This document shows positions 8,309 through 17,152 of a stretch of DNA of 64,000 nt, one piece after another; the first letter of the stretch is position 1; each line of letters starts with the position of its first letter. Origin of the DNA: Castellaniella sp035707805. GTDB lineage: Bacteria > Pseudomonadota > Gammaproteobacteria > Burkholderiales > Burkholderiaceae_B. The notes below the pieces were generated by a model that worked only from the letters and a program-made list of their open reading frames with translations, made no database searches and was not told the DNA's origin. Position numbers and translations under genes: made by a program. The stretch spans positions 1 through 64,000 of the forward strand of contig DASSTS010000004.1 in assembly GCA_035707805.1 (NCBI GenBank). The letters run 5' to 3'.

Positions 8309-10147
8309 ATGTCACTGCCCATCGAAGACTACGCCCTGATCGGCGACTGCCACACGGCGGCGCTGGTCGGCCGCGACGGCTCCATCGACTGGCTCTGCTG
8401 CCCCCGTTTTGATTCGGCGGCCTGCTTTGCCGGCTTGCTGGGCTCGCCTGCCCATGGCCGCTGGCTGTTGGCCCCCGCCGTGCCGGTGCGCGAAGTCAGC
8501 CGGCGATACCGCAGCGGCACGATGATCCTGGAGACGGATTTCGAAACCGAGGACGGCGTGGCGCGGGTCATCGACTTCATGCCGCTGTCGCGCAACCGCT
8601 GCGACGTCCTGCGCGTCGTGGAAGGGGTGCGCGGGCGCGTCTCGATGCGCACGGAACTGATCGTGCGCTTCGACTACGGATCCGTCGTGCCCTGGGTGCG
8701 GCATTCCAACGGCACGCTGGTGGCCACCACGGGGCCGGACACGCTGGAACTGCGCACCTCGGTCGCCATCCATGGGCAGGACATGAAGTCCGTGGCGGAC
8801 TTCGAGGTCGGCGAGGGCGAACGGGTGACGTTCGCGCTCAACTACCATCCGTCCTACGAACCGGCGCGCGAGCCGCTGAATGTGTCCGAGGCGCTGGACG
8901 CGGCCGAGTCCGAGTGGCGCCGGTGGTCCGAACGGTCCACCTACCGGGGGCGCTGGCGCGAGCCGGTCATGCGCTCGCTGTTGACACTGAAAGCCCTGAT
9001 CTATGCGCCCAGCGGGGGGATCGTCGCCGCGCCCACGACGTCCCTGCCGGAACAGTGGGGCGGCGAGCGCAACTGGGACTACCGCTACTGCTGGCTGCGC
9101 GATGCCACCTTCACCCTGAACGCCCTGCTGCTGGCCGGCTATGCCAAGGAAGGCATCGCCTGGCGGGAATGGCTGGAACGCGCGGCCAGCGGCCCGGGCG
9201 ACATCCGCACGCTCTACAGCATCACGGGCGAGCGGCGCCTGGACGAGCGCGAGCTGGAATGGCTGCCGGGCTACCAGGGCGCCGCGCCCGTGCGCATCGG
9301 CAACGCCGCCTCGACGCAACTACAGCTGGACGTCTACGGCGAGCTGATGGACACGCTGCACCTGTCCCGCGCGGCGGGCCTGGAGCCCGACCCCGAGGTC
9401 TGGAAGATCCAGCTCGCCCTGCTGACGGACCTGGAGGCGAGCTGGCGGCAGCCCGACGAGGGCATCTGGGAGGTGCGCGGGCCGCGCCGCCACTTCACGC
9501 ATTCCAAGATGATGGTCTGGGTGGCATTCGACCGGGCGATCAAGGACGCAGAAACGTTCGGCCTGGAAGGGCCGGTCGCGCGCTGGAAGCGCACGCGCGA
9601 GGCCATCCACGCGCAGATCTGCGAGCACGGCTACAACGCCCGGGACAACACTTTCGTGCAGTCCTACGGATCCGGCCACCTGGACGCCAGCCTGCTGCTG
9701 ATGCCCCAGGTGGGATTCCTGCCGCCCGAGGACCCGCGCGTGCGGGGCACGGTCGAGGCGATCGAACGCACCCTGATGGTCGACGGCCTGGTGCTGCGGT
9801 ATTCCCCGGCCGCGCAGGTCGACCGGCTGCCGCCCGGCCAGGGCGCCTTCCTGCCCTGCTCTTTCTGGCTGGCCGACAGCCTGATCCTGATCGGCCGCCG
9901 CCGGGACGGTGAGGCCCTGTTCCAGCGCCTGCTGCGCCTGTGCAACGACGTCGGCCTGCTGGCCGAGGAATACGACCCGTACCAGCGGCGCATGCTGGGC
10001 AACTTTCCCCAGGCCCTGACCCACATGGCATTGATCAATACCGCCTGCCTGTTGTCCATTCCGGGCGGCCAGGCCCGACAGGCCCGTGAGCACGGCGACC
10101 GGCCGGCCGCCGCGCATGCGGCCTCGCCCGCCTCAGAAAACCCATGA
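8309..10147 (+). CDS. Glycoside hydrolase family 15 protein (glucoamylase/trehalase-like)
   Basis: 612 residues from ATG 8309, which begins MSLPIEDYALIGDCHTAAL, the usual start of bacterial GH15 proteins. The N-terminal beta domain precedes an (alpha/alpha)6 barrel. Diagnostic segments are GERNWDYRYCWLRDATF (about 251-267) and LLAEEYDPYQRRMLGNFPQA (about 550-569), the latter with the likely catalytic base glutamate. No signal peptide, so a cytoplasmic enzyme acting on trehalose, maltodextrin or an oligosaccharide is likely. It opens a co-directional five-gene set; the next gene starts 12 bp after its stop. Confidence 0.85.
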   Translation: MSLPIEDYALIGDCHTAALVGRDGSIDWLCCPRFDSAACFAGLLGSPAHGRWLLAPAVPVREVSRRYRSGTMILETDFETEDGVARVIDFMPLSRNRCDVLRVVEGVRGRVSMRTELIVRFDYGSVVPWVRHSNGTLVATTGPDTLELRTSVAIHGQDMKSVADFEVGEGERVTFALNYHPSYEPAREPLNVSEALDAAESEWRRWSERSTYRGRWREPVMRSLLTLKALIYAPSGGIVAAPTTSLPEQWGGERNWDYRYCWLRDATFTLNALLLAGYAKEGIAWREWLERAASGPGDIRTLYSITGERRLDERELEWLPGYQGAAPVRIGNAASTQLQLDVYGELMDTLHLSRAAGLEPDPEVWKIQLALLTDLEASWRQPDEGIWEVRGPRRHFTHSKMMVWVAFDRAIKDAETFGLEGPVARWKRTREAIHAQICEHGYNARDNTFVQSYGSGHLDASLLLMPQVGFLPPEDPRVRGTVEAIERTLMVDGLVLRYSPAAQVDRLPPGQGAFLPCSFWLADSLILIGRRRDGEALFQRLLRLCNDVGLLAEEYDPYQRRMLGNFPQALTHMALINTACLLSIPGGQARQAREHGDRPAAAHAASPASENP

Positions 10148-10159
10148 AGGAATAGCGCC

Positions 10160-11959
10160 ATGACTGAAAAAGTAAGTGACTTCCTGCTGCAGCGACTCAG
10201 CGACTGGGGGGTCGAACGGATCTACGGCTATCCGGGCGACGGCATCAACGGCATCATGGGCGCGATGGATCGCGCCGGCGACCGCCTCGAGCTGGTGCGC
10301 GCCCGCCACGAAGAGATGACCGCGTTCATGGCCTGCGCGCATGCCAAGTTCAGCGGCCAGGTGGGCGTCTGCCTGGCGACCTCCGGGCCGGGCGCCATCC
10401 ACCTGCTCAACGGCCTGTACGACGCCAAGCTCGATCACCAGCCCGTGGTGGCCATCGTGGGCCAGCAGGCACGCGCGGCCCTGGGGGCGCAATACCAGCA
10501 GGAGGTCGACCTGGCCTCGCTCTTCAAGGATGTGGCCGGCGACTACGTGCAGATGATCACGGTGCCGGCGCAGGTCCGGCACGTGGTGGACCGCGCCCTG
10601 CGCATCGCGATTTCCCTGCGCACGGTGACCTGCATCATCGTGCCCAACGACGTGCAGGACCTGGACGCCGTCGAGGTGCCGCCCCACGCCCACGGCACGG
10701 CCCATTCCGGGGTCGGCTACGCGGCGCCGCTGGTGGTGCCGGCCGAGGCCGACCTCAGGCGGGCCGCCGAGGTGCTCAACGCCGGCAAGAAAGTCGCCAT
10801 CCTGGCCGGCGCCGGCGCCCTGGGCGCCACCGACGAGCTGATGCAGGTCGCCGACCTGCTGGATGCCGGGGTGGCCAAGGCGCTGCTGGGCAAGGCCGCG
10901 CTGCCCGACGATCTGCCCTACGTCACGGGCTCCATCGGCCTGCTGGGCACCAAGCCGAGCTGGGACATGATGACGGACTGCGACACCCTGCTGGTAGTGG
11001 GCTCGCGATTCCCGTATTCCGAGTTCCTGCCGCGGGAAGGCCAGGCGCGCGCGGTGCAGATCGACCTGGATCCGAAGATGCTGTCGATCCGCTATCCCAT
11101 GGAAGTCAACCTGGCGGGCGACAGCGCCCCGACGCTGCGCGCGCTGATGCCGCTGCTGCAGCAGAAGGCCGGACACGGCTGGCGCTCGGAGATCGAGAAG
11201 AACGTGGCGGCTTGGTGGAAGCTGCTGGACAAGCGCGCCATGATGGACGCGACCCCCATCAATCCGCAGCGCCTGTTCTCCGAGCTTTCTCCCCGCCTGC
11301 CGGACCGCTGCATCCTGTCCTCGGACTCCGGCTCGGCGGCCAACTGGTACGCCCGCGACCTGCGGATCCGCCGGGGCATGATGGCTTCCCTGTCGGGCGG
11401 ACTGGCCACCATGGGTCCCGGCGTGCCCTACGCCATCGCCGCGAAGTTCGCCTTTCCCGACCGCGTCGCGATCGCCCTGGTGGGCGACGGCGCGATGCAG
11501 ATGAACGGCAACTCCGAACTGATCACGATTGCCGATTACTGGAAGCAATGGTCCGATCCGCGCCTGGTCATCCTGGTCTTGAACAACCGCGACCTCAACC
11601 AGGTCACCTGGGAGCAGCGCGCGATGATGGGCGATCCCAAATACGACGCCGCGCAGCACGTCCCCGATTTCCCCTACGCGCGCTATGCCGAGATGCTGGG
11701 CCTGAAGGGCATCATGGTGAACTCGCCCGACCAGGTGGGCGCGGCCTGGGACGAGGCCCTGTCGGCGGACCGCCCCTGCGTCATCGAGGCCATCACCGAC
11801 CCGGACGTGCCGCCGCTGCCGCCCCACATCAACTTCAAGGAAGCCGCCGCCCTCGCCTCCTCGATGCTCAAGGGCGACAGCGATGCGGGCGGCGTGATCC
11901 GGCAGTCGGCCAAGCAGGCGCTGGCCGGCCTGACCTCGTCGGACCGCAAGGAGAGCTGA
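10160..11959 (+). CDS. ThDP-dependent enzyme, pyruvate oxidase (PoxB)-like
   Basis: 599 residues with the three-domain layout of the acetolactate synthase/PoxB superfamily. The ThDP-activating glutamate lies in RARHEEMTAF (about residue 49); the ThDP/Mg motif starts VGDGAMQMNG (about 440) and ends with LNNRD (about 474). Overall resemblance by eye is to PoxB, a peripheral membrane pyruvate:quinone oxidoreductase giving acetate and CO2. The PoxB lipid-binding C-terminal plug is not recognisable: the C-terminus here is hydrophilic and lysine/serine-rich. Substrate is therefore open; an oxalyl- or 2-oxoacid decarboxylase is also possible. ATG 10160 follows GAAGGAA. Confidence 0.8.
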   Translation: MTEKVSDFLLQRLSDWGVERIYGYPGDGINGIMGAMDRAGDRLELVRARHEEMTAFMACAHAKFSGQVGVCLATSGPGAIHLLNGLYDAKLDHQPVVAIVGQQARAALGAQYQQEVDLASLFKDVAGDYVQMITVPAQVRHVVDRALRIAISLRTVTCIIVPNDVQDLDAVEVPPHAHGTAHSGVGYAAPLVVPAEADLRRAAEVLNAGKKVAILAGAGALGATDELMQVADLLDAGVAKALLGKAALPDDLPYVTGSIGLLGTKPSWDMMTDCDTLLVVGSRFPYSEFLPREGQARAVQIDLDPKMLSIRYPMEVNLAGDSAPTLRALMPLLQQKAGHGWRSEIEKNVAAWWKLLDKRAMMDATPINPQRLFSELSPRLPDRCILSSDSGSAANWYARDLRIRRGMMASLSGGLATMGPGVPYAIAAKFAFPDRVAIALVGDGAMQMNGNSELITIADYWKQWSDPRLVILVLNNRDLNQVTWEQRAMMGDPKYDAAQHVPDFPYARYAEMLGLKGIMVNSPDQVGAAWDEALSADRPCVIEAITDPDVPPLPPHINFKEAAALASSMLKGDSDAGGVIRQSAKQALAGLTSSDRKES

Positions 11960-11960
11960 G

Positions 11961-13097
11961 ATGGCGGATGCCGAACCCGGCGTGACGGCCGGCGCCGCCA
12001 CCGCCGCCGAGGCCGTCCCCATCGACGCGCTGTCGGTCGCCGTCTACACCGTGCCCACCGACCAGCCCGAATCCGACGGCACGCTGGAATGGACGGCCAC
12101 GACACTGGTCCTGGTCGAGATCCGGGGGGGCGGCCGCTCGGGGCTGGGCTACAGCTACGCCGACACGGCCACCGCCACCCTGATCCAGGACCTGCTGGCG
12201 CCGCTGCTGGCGGGCCGGGATGCCCTGGCCATTCCGGCCCGCTGGGAGGACATGCGCCACGCCATCCGCAATCTCGGCCGCCCCGGCATCGCCTCGATGG
12301 CCATCGCGGCGGTCGACGTGGCCCTGTGGGACCTGAAGGCGAAATGCCTGGGCATGCCGCTGCTGAGCCTGCTGGGCGCCGCCCGCCAGGCGGTGCCGGT
12401 CTACGGCAGCGGCGGCTTTACCTCCTACACCGATGCCCAGCTGGAAACCCAACTGGGCGCCTGGGCGCAGGCGGGCATCCGGGACGTCAAGATGAAGATC
12501 GGCCGCGAGCCGGGGCGCGACACCCGGCGCGTGCGGGCCGCGCGCCGGGCGATCGGCCCGGACACCGGGCTGTTCGTCGACGCCAACGGCGCCTGCAGCC
12601 GCAAGCAGGCCCTGGCCCTGGCAGGACCGCTGAGCGAATCGGGCGTCAGCTGGTTCGAGGAACCGGTCTCCTCCGACGACCTGGAGGGACTGCGGCTGAT
12701 GCGCGATCACGCGCCGCCCGCCATCGAGATCGCGGCGGGCGAGTACGGCTACGACCTGGGGTATTTCCGCCGCATGCTCGATGCCGGCGCGGTCGACGTC
12801 CTGCAGGCGGATGCGACCCGCTGCGCCGGCATCACCGGATTCATGGGCGCCGCCGCCCTGTGCGAAGCGCACGGCCTGCCGCTGTCGGCGCACTGCGCGC
12901 CCTCGATCCACGCCCACCCCGGCTGCGCCGCCGCGCGGGTGCGCCACATCGAGTTCTTTCACGACCACGTGCGCATCGAGCGCCTGCTGTTCGACGGCGC
13001 CCTGGCGCCCGTGCGGGGCGCCCTGCACCCGGACCTGACGCGCCCGGGGCTGGGGCTGGAGCTCAAGCGCGCCGACGCCCGGCGCTACGCCCGATGA
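11961..13097 (+). CDS. Mandelate racemase/enolase-superfamily protein
   Basis: 378 residues. The enolase-superfamily barrel residues are in place: KxK motif in DVKMKIG (about 174-180), then three metal ligands in DANGAC (about 208), FEEPV (about 231) and AAGEYG (about 257). ADATRC (about 277) and HCAPSIHAH (about 310) supply the Asp-His dyad, so it belongs to the mandelate-racemase subgroup that abstracts the alpha proton of an acid sugar or hydroxy acid. It starts one base after the upstream stop and its own stop overlaps the next start, so it is in a tight operon. Most likely an acid-sugar dehydratase; substrate unknown. Confidence 0.82.
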   Translation: MADAEPGVTAGAATAAEAVPIDALSVAVYTVPTDQPESDGTLEWTATTLVLVEIRGGGRSGLGYSYADTATATLIQDLLAPLLAGRDALAIPARWEDMRHAIRNLGRPGIASMAIAAVDVALWDLKAKCLGMPLLSLLGAARQAVPVYGSGGFTSYTDAQLETQLGAWAQAGIRDVKMKIGREPGRDTRRVRAARRAIGPDTGLFVDANGACSRKQALALAGPLSESGVSWFEEPVSSDDLEGLRLMRDHAPPAIEIAAGEYGYDLGYFRRMLDAGAVDVLQADATRCAGITGFMGAAALCEAHGLPLSAHCAPSIHAHPGCAAARVRHIEFFHDHVRIERLLFDGALAPVRGALHPDLTRPGLGLELKRADARRYAR

Positions 13098-16096
13098 ACC
13101 CGGAGATGCCCATGTCCCCCGAACCCATGCCGCCCCTGCAGAAAGCGCAACGATCCGCGCCCGGCCGCGCGGCGCGCCGCCGCCCGGGCGTGAGCACGCG
13201 CTGGCCGCTGCCCGCGTATGCCGACGCCCTGGCGCGCGAGCTGGACGGCGCCATCGAGGGAGAGGTCCGTTTCGACGCGGGCAGCCGGGCCCTGTACGCC
13301 ACCGATGGTTCGAACTACCGCCAGGTGCCCATCGGCGTGGTGCTGCCGCGCAGCATCGACGACGTCGTGGCGACGGTGGCCGCCTGTCGGCGGCACGGCG
13401 CCCCGGTGCTGTCCCGCGGCGGGGGCACCAGCCTGGCGGGCCAGTGCTGCAACGTCGCCGTGGTCATGGATTTCTCGAAATACATGCATGGCATCGTCGA
13501 GCTGGATCCGCAGCGGAAATCGGCCCGCGTGCAGCCGGGCTGCGTGCTGGACCATCTGCGCGACGCGGCCGAGCGCCATGCCCTGACCTTCGCGCCGGAC
13601 CCGTCCACGCACAGCCACAACACCCTGGGCGGCATGATCGGCAACAATTCCTGCGGCGTGCACTCCGTCATGGGGGGCAAGACCAGCGAGAACATCCAGG
13701 AGCTGGAGATCCTGACCTACGACGGCCTGCGCCTGCGCGTCGGCGCGACGGACGAGGCCGAGCTGGAGGCCATCATCGGGGAAGGAGGCCGCCGCGGCGA
13801 GATCTACGGCGCGCTGAAGGCCTTGCGCGACCGGTATGCGGACCTGATCCGCGAGCGCTATCCGCGGATACCGCGCCGGGTGTCGGGCTACAACCTGGAT
13901 GAACTGCTGCCCGAGAACGGCTTCAACGTCGCACGCGCGCTGGTGGGATCGGAAGGCACCTGTGTCACCGTGCTGCAGGCCCGCGTGCGCCTGGTCGACA
14001 GTCCGCCGGTGCGCTCGCTGCTGGTGCTCGGCTACGAGGACGTGTATCACGCCGGTGACCACGTCACCGAGATCCTGCGGTCCGGTCCCGTCGGCCTGGA
14101 AGGCATCGACGAGGGCCTGATCCGGGACATGAAGGCCATCGGCCTGCATCCGGAGGACGTCTCGCTGCTGCCGCCGGGCGGCGGCTGGCTGCTGGTCGAG
14201 TTCGGCGGCCAGACCCGCGACGAGGCGGACGGCAAGGCGCGCGCGCTCATGGACACGCTCCGGGACAAGGACGATGCGCCCGCCGGCATGAAGCTGTTCG
14301 ACGACGCCGCCGAGGAACGCATGATCTGGAAGGTGCGCGAGTCCGGGCTGGGCGCCACGGCGCACGTGCCCGGCAAGAACATCACCTGGGAGGGCTGGGA
14401 GGACGCCGCGGTGCCGCCCGAACGGCTGGGACCGTACTTGCGCGACTTCCGCAAGCTGCTGGGGCGCTACGGCTACCACGGCGACCTCTACGGCCATTTC
14501 GGCCAGGGCTGCGTGCACACGCGCATCGATTTCGATCTGGAAACCCATGAAGGCATCGAGACCTTCCACCGATTCCTGGGCGATGCCGCCGACCTGGTCG
14601 TGCGCTACGGCGGCTCGCTGTCCGGCGAGCATGGCGACGGCCAGTCCAAGGCCGAATTCCTGTCGCGGATGTTCGGGCCGGAACTCGTGCGGGCCTTCGA
14701 GGAGTTCAAGGCGATCTGGGATCCGGAAGGCCGGATGAATCCGGGCAAGATCGTGCGGCCGTACCTGCCGACCGAGAACCTGCGGATCGGCACCGACTAT
14801 GCCCCGCCCGCGCCCGACACGCATTTCCAGTTTCCCCGGGACCGGCACGATTTCGGGCGGACGGTGCTGCGCTGCGTCGGCGTGGGCAACTGCCGGCGCG
14901 AAAGCGGCGGGACCATGTGTCCCAGCTACCAGGCCACGCGCGAGGAACGCTATTCCACCCGGGGACGGGCTCGCCTGCTCTTCGAGATGCTGCGCGGCGA
15001 GGTGATCACGGACGGCTGGCGCAGCCGGGAAGTCCGCGAGGCGCTGGACCTGTGCCTGGGCTGCAAGGGATGCAAGGGCGAATGCCCGGTCAACGTCGAC
15101 ATGGCGACGTACAAGGCCGAGTTCCTGTCGCACCATTACCAGGGCCGCCTGCGGCCGCGGGCCGCCTATGCGATGGGCCTGATCGACGTCTGGGCGCGCC
15201 TGGCTTCGCACGTGCCGGGCGTCGCCAATTACCTGCTGCACGCGCGCCCCTTCGCGGCCGCCTTGAAGTCCCTGGGCGGCATCGCCCCGCAGCGCGAGAT
15301 GCCGGCGTTCGCGCCGCAGACCTTCGCGGCCTGGTTCGCGCAGCGGCCGCCCGGGGATCCCGGCCGGCCGGCCGTCATCCTGTGGCCCGACACCTTCACC
15401 AACCATTTTCTCGCGGATACGGGCAAGGCCGCCGTCGAGGTCCTGGAGGATGCCGGCTACCGCGTCACCCTGCCCGCGCAGGCGCTGTGCTGCGGCCGCG
15501 CCCTCTACGACTGGGGCATGCTGGACCGCGCCCGAGGCTACTGGCAAAAGACTCTCGCGGCGCTCGAGCCTGACATCCGCGCGGGCACGCCCGTGGTTGG
15601 CCTGGAGCCCGCCTGCGTGGCGGCCTTCCGCGACGAACTGCTCGATCTGTTTTCCACCAGCGAAGACGCCAGGCGCCTGGCCAGCCAGACCTACCTGCTG
15701 AGCGAATTCCTCGAAAAGACGGGCTACCGGCCTCCCCCGCTGGGCGGCCGGGCCCTGGTGCATGCGCACTGCCACCACGCCGCCGTCCTGGGCCTGGATG
15801 CCGAAAAAGCGGTGCTGGACAAGCTGGGGCTCGATTACCGGCTGCTCGATTCGGGCTGCTGCGGCATGTCGGGCGCCTTCGGCTTCGAGCGCGACAAATA
15901 CCCCACCTCGCTGGCCATCGGCGAGCAGCGGCTGCTGCCGGCGGTGCGGCAGTCGCCGGAAGACGTCCTGCTGATCGCGGACGGCTTCAGCTGCCGCGAG
16001 CAGATCCGCCAGGGCACCGGACGACAGGCCCGGCACCTGGCGCAAGTGCTGCAGCAGGCGCTGCGCCAGCGCGATCACGCCGCCCCGCACCCTTAA
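13094..16096 (+). CDS. FAD-linked oxidase with C-terminal Fe-S and CCG domains (YdiJ/D-2-hydroxyglutarate dehydrogenase-like)
   Basis: 1000 residues, close to E. coli YdiJ (about 1018). Order: FAD-binding PP-loop (SRGGGTSLAGQ, about 106-116), FAD-oxidase C-terminal domain with SGEHGDGQSKAEFLSRMFG (about 514), Fe-S region with CVGVGNC (about 594) and CLGCKGCKGECP (about 654), then two cysteine-rich CCG domains (CCGRALYDWG about 799; SGCCGMSGAFG about 921). Relatives oxidise D-2-hydroxy acids and pass electrons to quinone. The start overlaps the previous stop (ATGA); ATG 13112 has a better ribosome binding site and is an alternative. The pairing with an acid-sugar dehydratase-like gene suggests a hydroxy-acid pathway. 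Confidence 0.85.
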   Translation: MNPEMPMSPEPMPPLQKAQRSAPGRAARRRPGVSTRWPLPAYADALARELDGAIEGEVRFDAGSRALYATDGSNYRQVPIGVVLPRSIDDVVATVAACRRHGAPVLSRGGGTSLAGQCCNVAVVMDFSKYMHGIVELDPQRKSARVQPGCVLDHLRDAAERHALTFAPDPSTHSHNTLGGMIGNNSCGVHSVMGGKTSENIQELEILTYDGLRLRVGATDEAELEAIIGEGGRRGEIYGALKALRDRYADLIRERYPRIPRRVSGYNLDELLPENGFNVARALVGSEGTCVTVLQARVRLVDSPPVRSLLVLGYEDVYHAGDHVTEILRSGPVGLEGIDEGLIRDMKAIGLHPEDVSLLPPGGGWLLVEFGGQTRDEADGKARALMDTLRDKDDAPAGMKLFDDAAEERMIWKVRESGLGATAHVPGKNITWEGWEDAAVPPERLGPYLRDFRKLLGRYGYHGDLYGHFGQGCVHTRIDFDLETHEGIETFHRFLGDAADLVVRYGGSLSGEHGDGQSKAEFLSRMFGPELVRAFEEFKAIWDPEGRMNPGKIVRPYLPTENLRIGTDYAPPAPDTHFQFPRDRHDFGRTVLRCVGVGNCRRESGGTMCPSYQATREERYSTRGRARLLFEMLRGEVITDGWRSREVREALDLCLGCKGCKGECPVNVDMATYKAEFLSHHYQGRLRPRAAYAMGLIDVWARLASHVPGVANYLLHARPFAAALKSLGGIAPQREMPAFAPQTFAAWFAQRPPGDPGRPAVILWPDTFTNHFLADTGKAAVEVLEDAGYRVTLPAQALCCGRALYDWGMLDRARGYWQKTLAALEPDIRAGTPVVGLEPACVAAFRDELLDLFSTSEDARRLASQTYLLSEFLEKTGYRPPPLGGRALVHAHCHHAAVLGLDAEKAVLDKLGLDYRLLDSGCCGMSGAFGFERDKYPTSLAIGEQRLLPAVRQSPEDVLLIADGFSCREQIRQGTGRQARHLAQVLQQALRQRDHAAPHP

Positions 16097-16108
16097 GGAG
16101 AGATGCAC

Positions 16109-17128
16109 ATGAACCGTTCCAACGAAATCCAGGCGGACAAGCCGCAAGTCGTCGTCATCACCGGCGCATCGGCCGGCGTCGGCCGCGCCACCGTGCGGGA
16201 GTTCGCGCGCCGCGGCGCGCACATCGGCCTGATCGCGCGCGGCCAGGACGGCCTGAACGCCGCCGCGCGCGAGGTCGAACTGGCGGGCGGCAAGGCGCTG
16301 GCGGTGCCGGCCGACATTGCCGACGCCCAGGCCGTCGAGGACGCGGCCGCCCGCATCGAGGAAGCCCTGGGCCCCATCGACGTCTGGGTGAACAACGCCA
16401 TGGTCACGATCTTCGCGCCCTTCGACCAGATCACCCCGGAAGAATTCCGCCGCGTCACCGAGGTCACCTATCTGGGCACCGTCCACGGCACCCAGGCCGC
16501 GCTCAGGCGGATGCTGCCGCGCGACCGCGGCGTCATCGTCCAGGTCGGCTCGGCTCTGGCCTACCGCAGCATCCCGCTGCAGTCCGCCTACTGCGGCGCC
16601 AAGCACGCCATCGCCGGCTTCACCGATTCGCTGCGCAGCGAACTGCTGCACAACCGCAGCCGGGTGCGGATCACGGCGGTCCAGCTGCCCGCCACCAACA
16701 CCCCGCAGTTCGGCTGGGCGCGCAACCGCATGCCCAACCGGCCCCAGCCCGTGGCCCCGATCTTCGAGCCGGAGGTCGCCGCGCGCGCCATCGTCTGGGC
16801 GGCCGGCCACCATCGCCGCCAGGTGGCCGTCGGCTATCCCACCGTCCTGGCGCATTGCGCCCAGAAACTGGCTCCCGGACTGGCGGACCGCTACCTGGGC
16901 GCCACCGGCTACGATGCCCAGCAGATCGCGTCCGAGCCCGACAGCGGCGAGCGGCCGGACAATCTGTTCGAGCCGGTCGCGGGCGACCACGGCGCCCACG
17001 GCCGCTTCAGCGAACAGTCCTGCAGCCGCAGCCCGGAACTGTGGGCGACGGAGCATCGCAACTGGCTGCTGGCGGGCGCGGTTGCCGGCATGGGCGTCCT
17101 GCTCTGGGCCAGCCGGCGCGGGCGATAG
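16109..17128 (+). CDS. SDR-family oxidoreductase with C-terminal membrane anchor
   Basis: 339 residues from ATG 16109, eight bases after AAGGAG (an ATG at 16103 is too close). A classical SDR occupies the first 240 residues: TGASAGVG cofactor loop (about 17), NNAM, catalytic Tyr and Lys in SAYCGAKHA (about 160). The extra C-terminal 90 residues end in a hydrophobic helix followed by WASRRGR, likely a single membrane anchor. Similar tailed SDRs are common in proteobacteria, with unknown substrates. It is the last gene of the GH15-to-SDR set and converges on the cytochrome c gene. Confidence 0.82.
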   Translation: MNRSNEIQADKPQVVVITGASAGVGRATVREFARRGAHIGLIARGQDGLNAAAREVELAGGKALAVPADIADAQAVEDAAARIEEALGPIDVWVNNAMVTIFAPFDQITPEEFRRVTEVTYLGTVHGTQAALRRMLPRDRGVIVQVGSALAYRSIPLQSAYCGAKHAIAGFTDSLRSELLHNRSRVRITAVQLPATNTPQFGWARNRMPNRPQPVAPIFEPEVAARAIVWAAGHHRRQVAVGYPTVLAHCAQKLAPGLADRYLGATGYDAQQIASEPDSGERPDNLFEPVAGDHGAHGRFSEQSCSRSPELWATEHRNWLLAGAVAGMGVLLWASRRGR

Positions 17129-17152
17129 CGGCGGCGGCTGCGGCCCCGCCGC

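Noticed and set aside
13085..17056. A 1323-codon open frame on the minus strand opposite the FAD/Fe-S and SDR genes
   Set aside because: It is the antisense shadow of G+C-rich genes: Arg-, Ala-, Gly-, His-rich, with no family motif, while the plus strand carries clear enzymes over the same bases.
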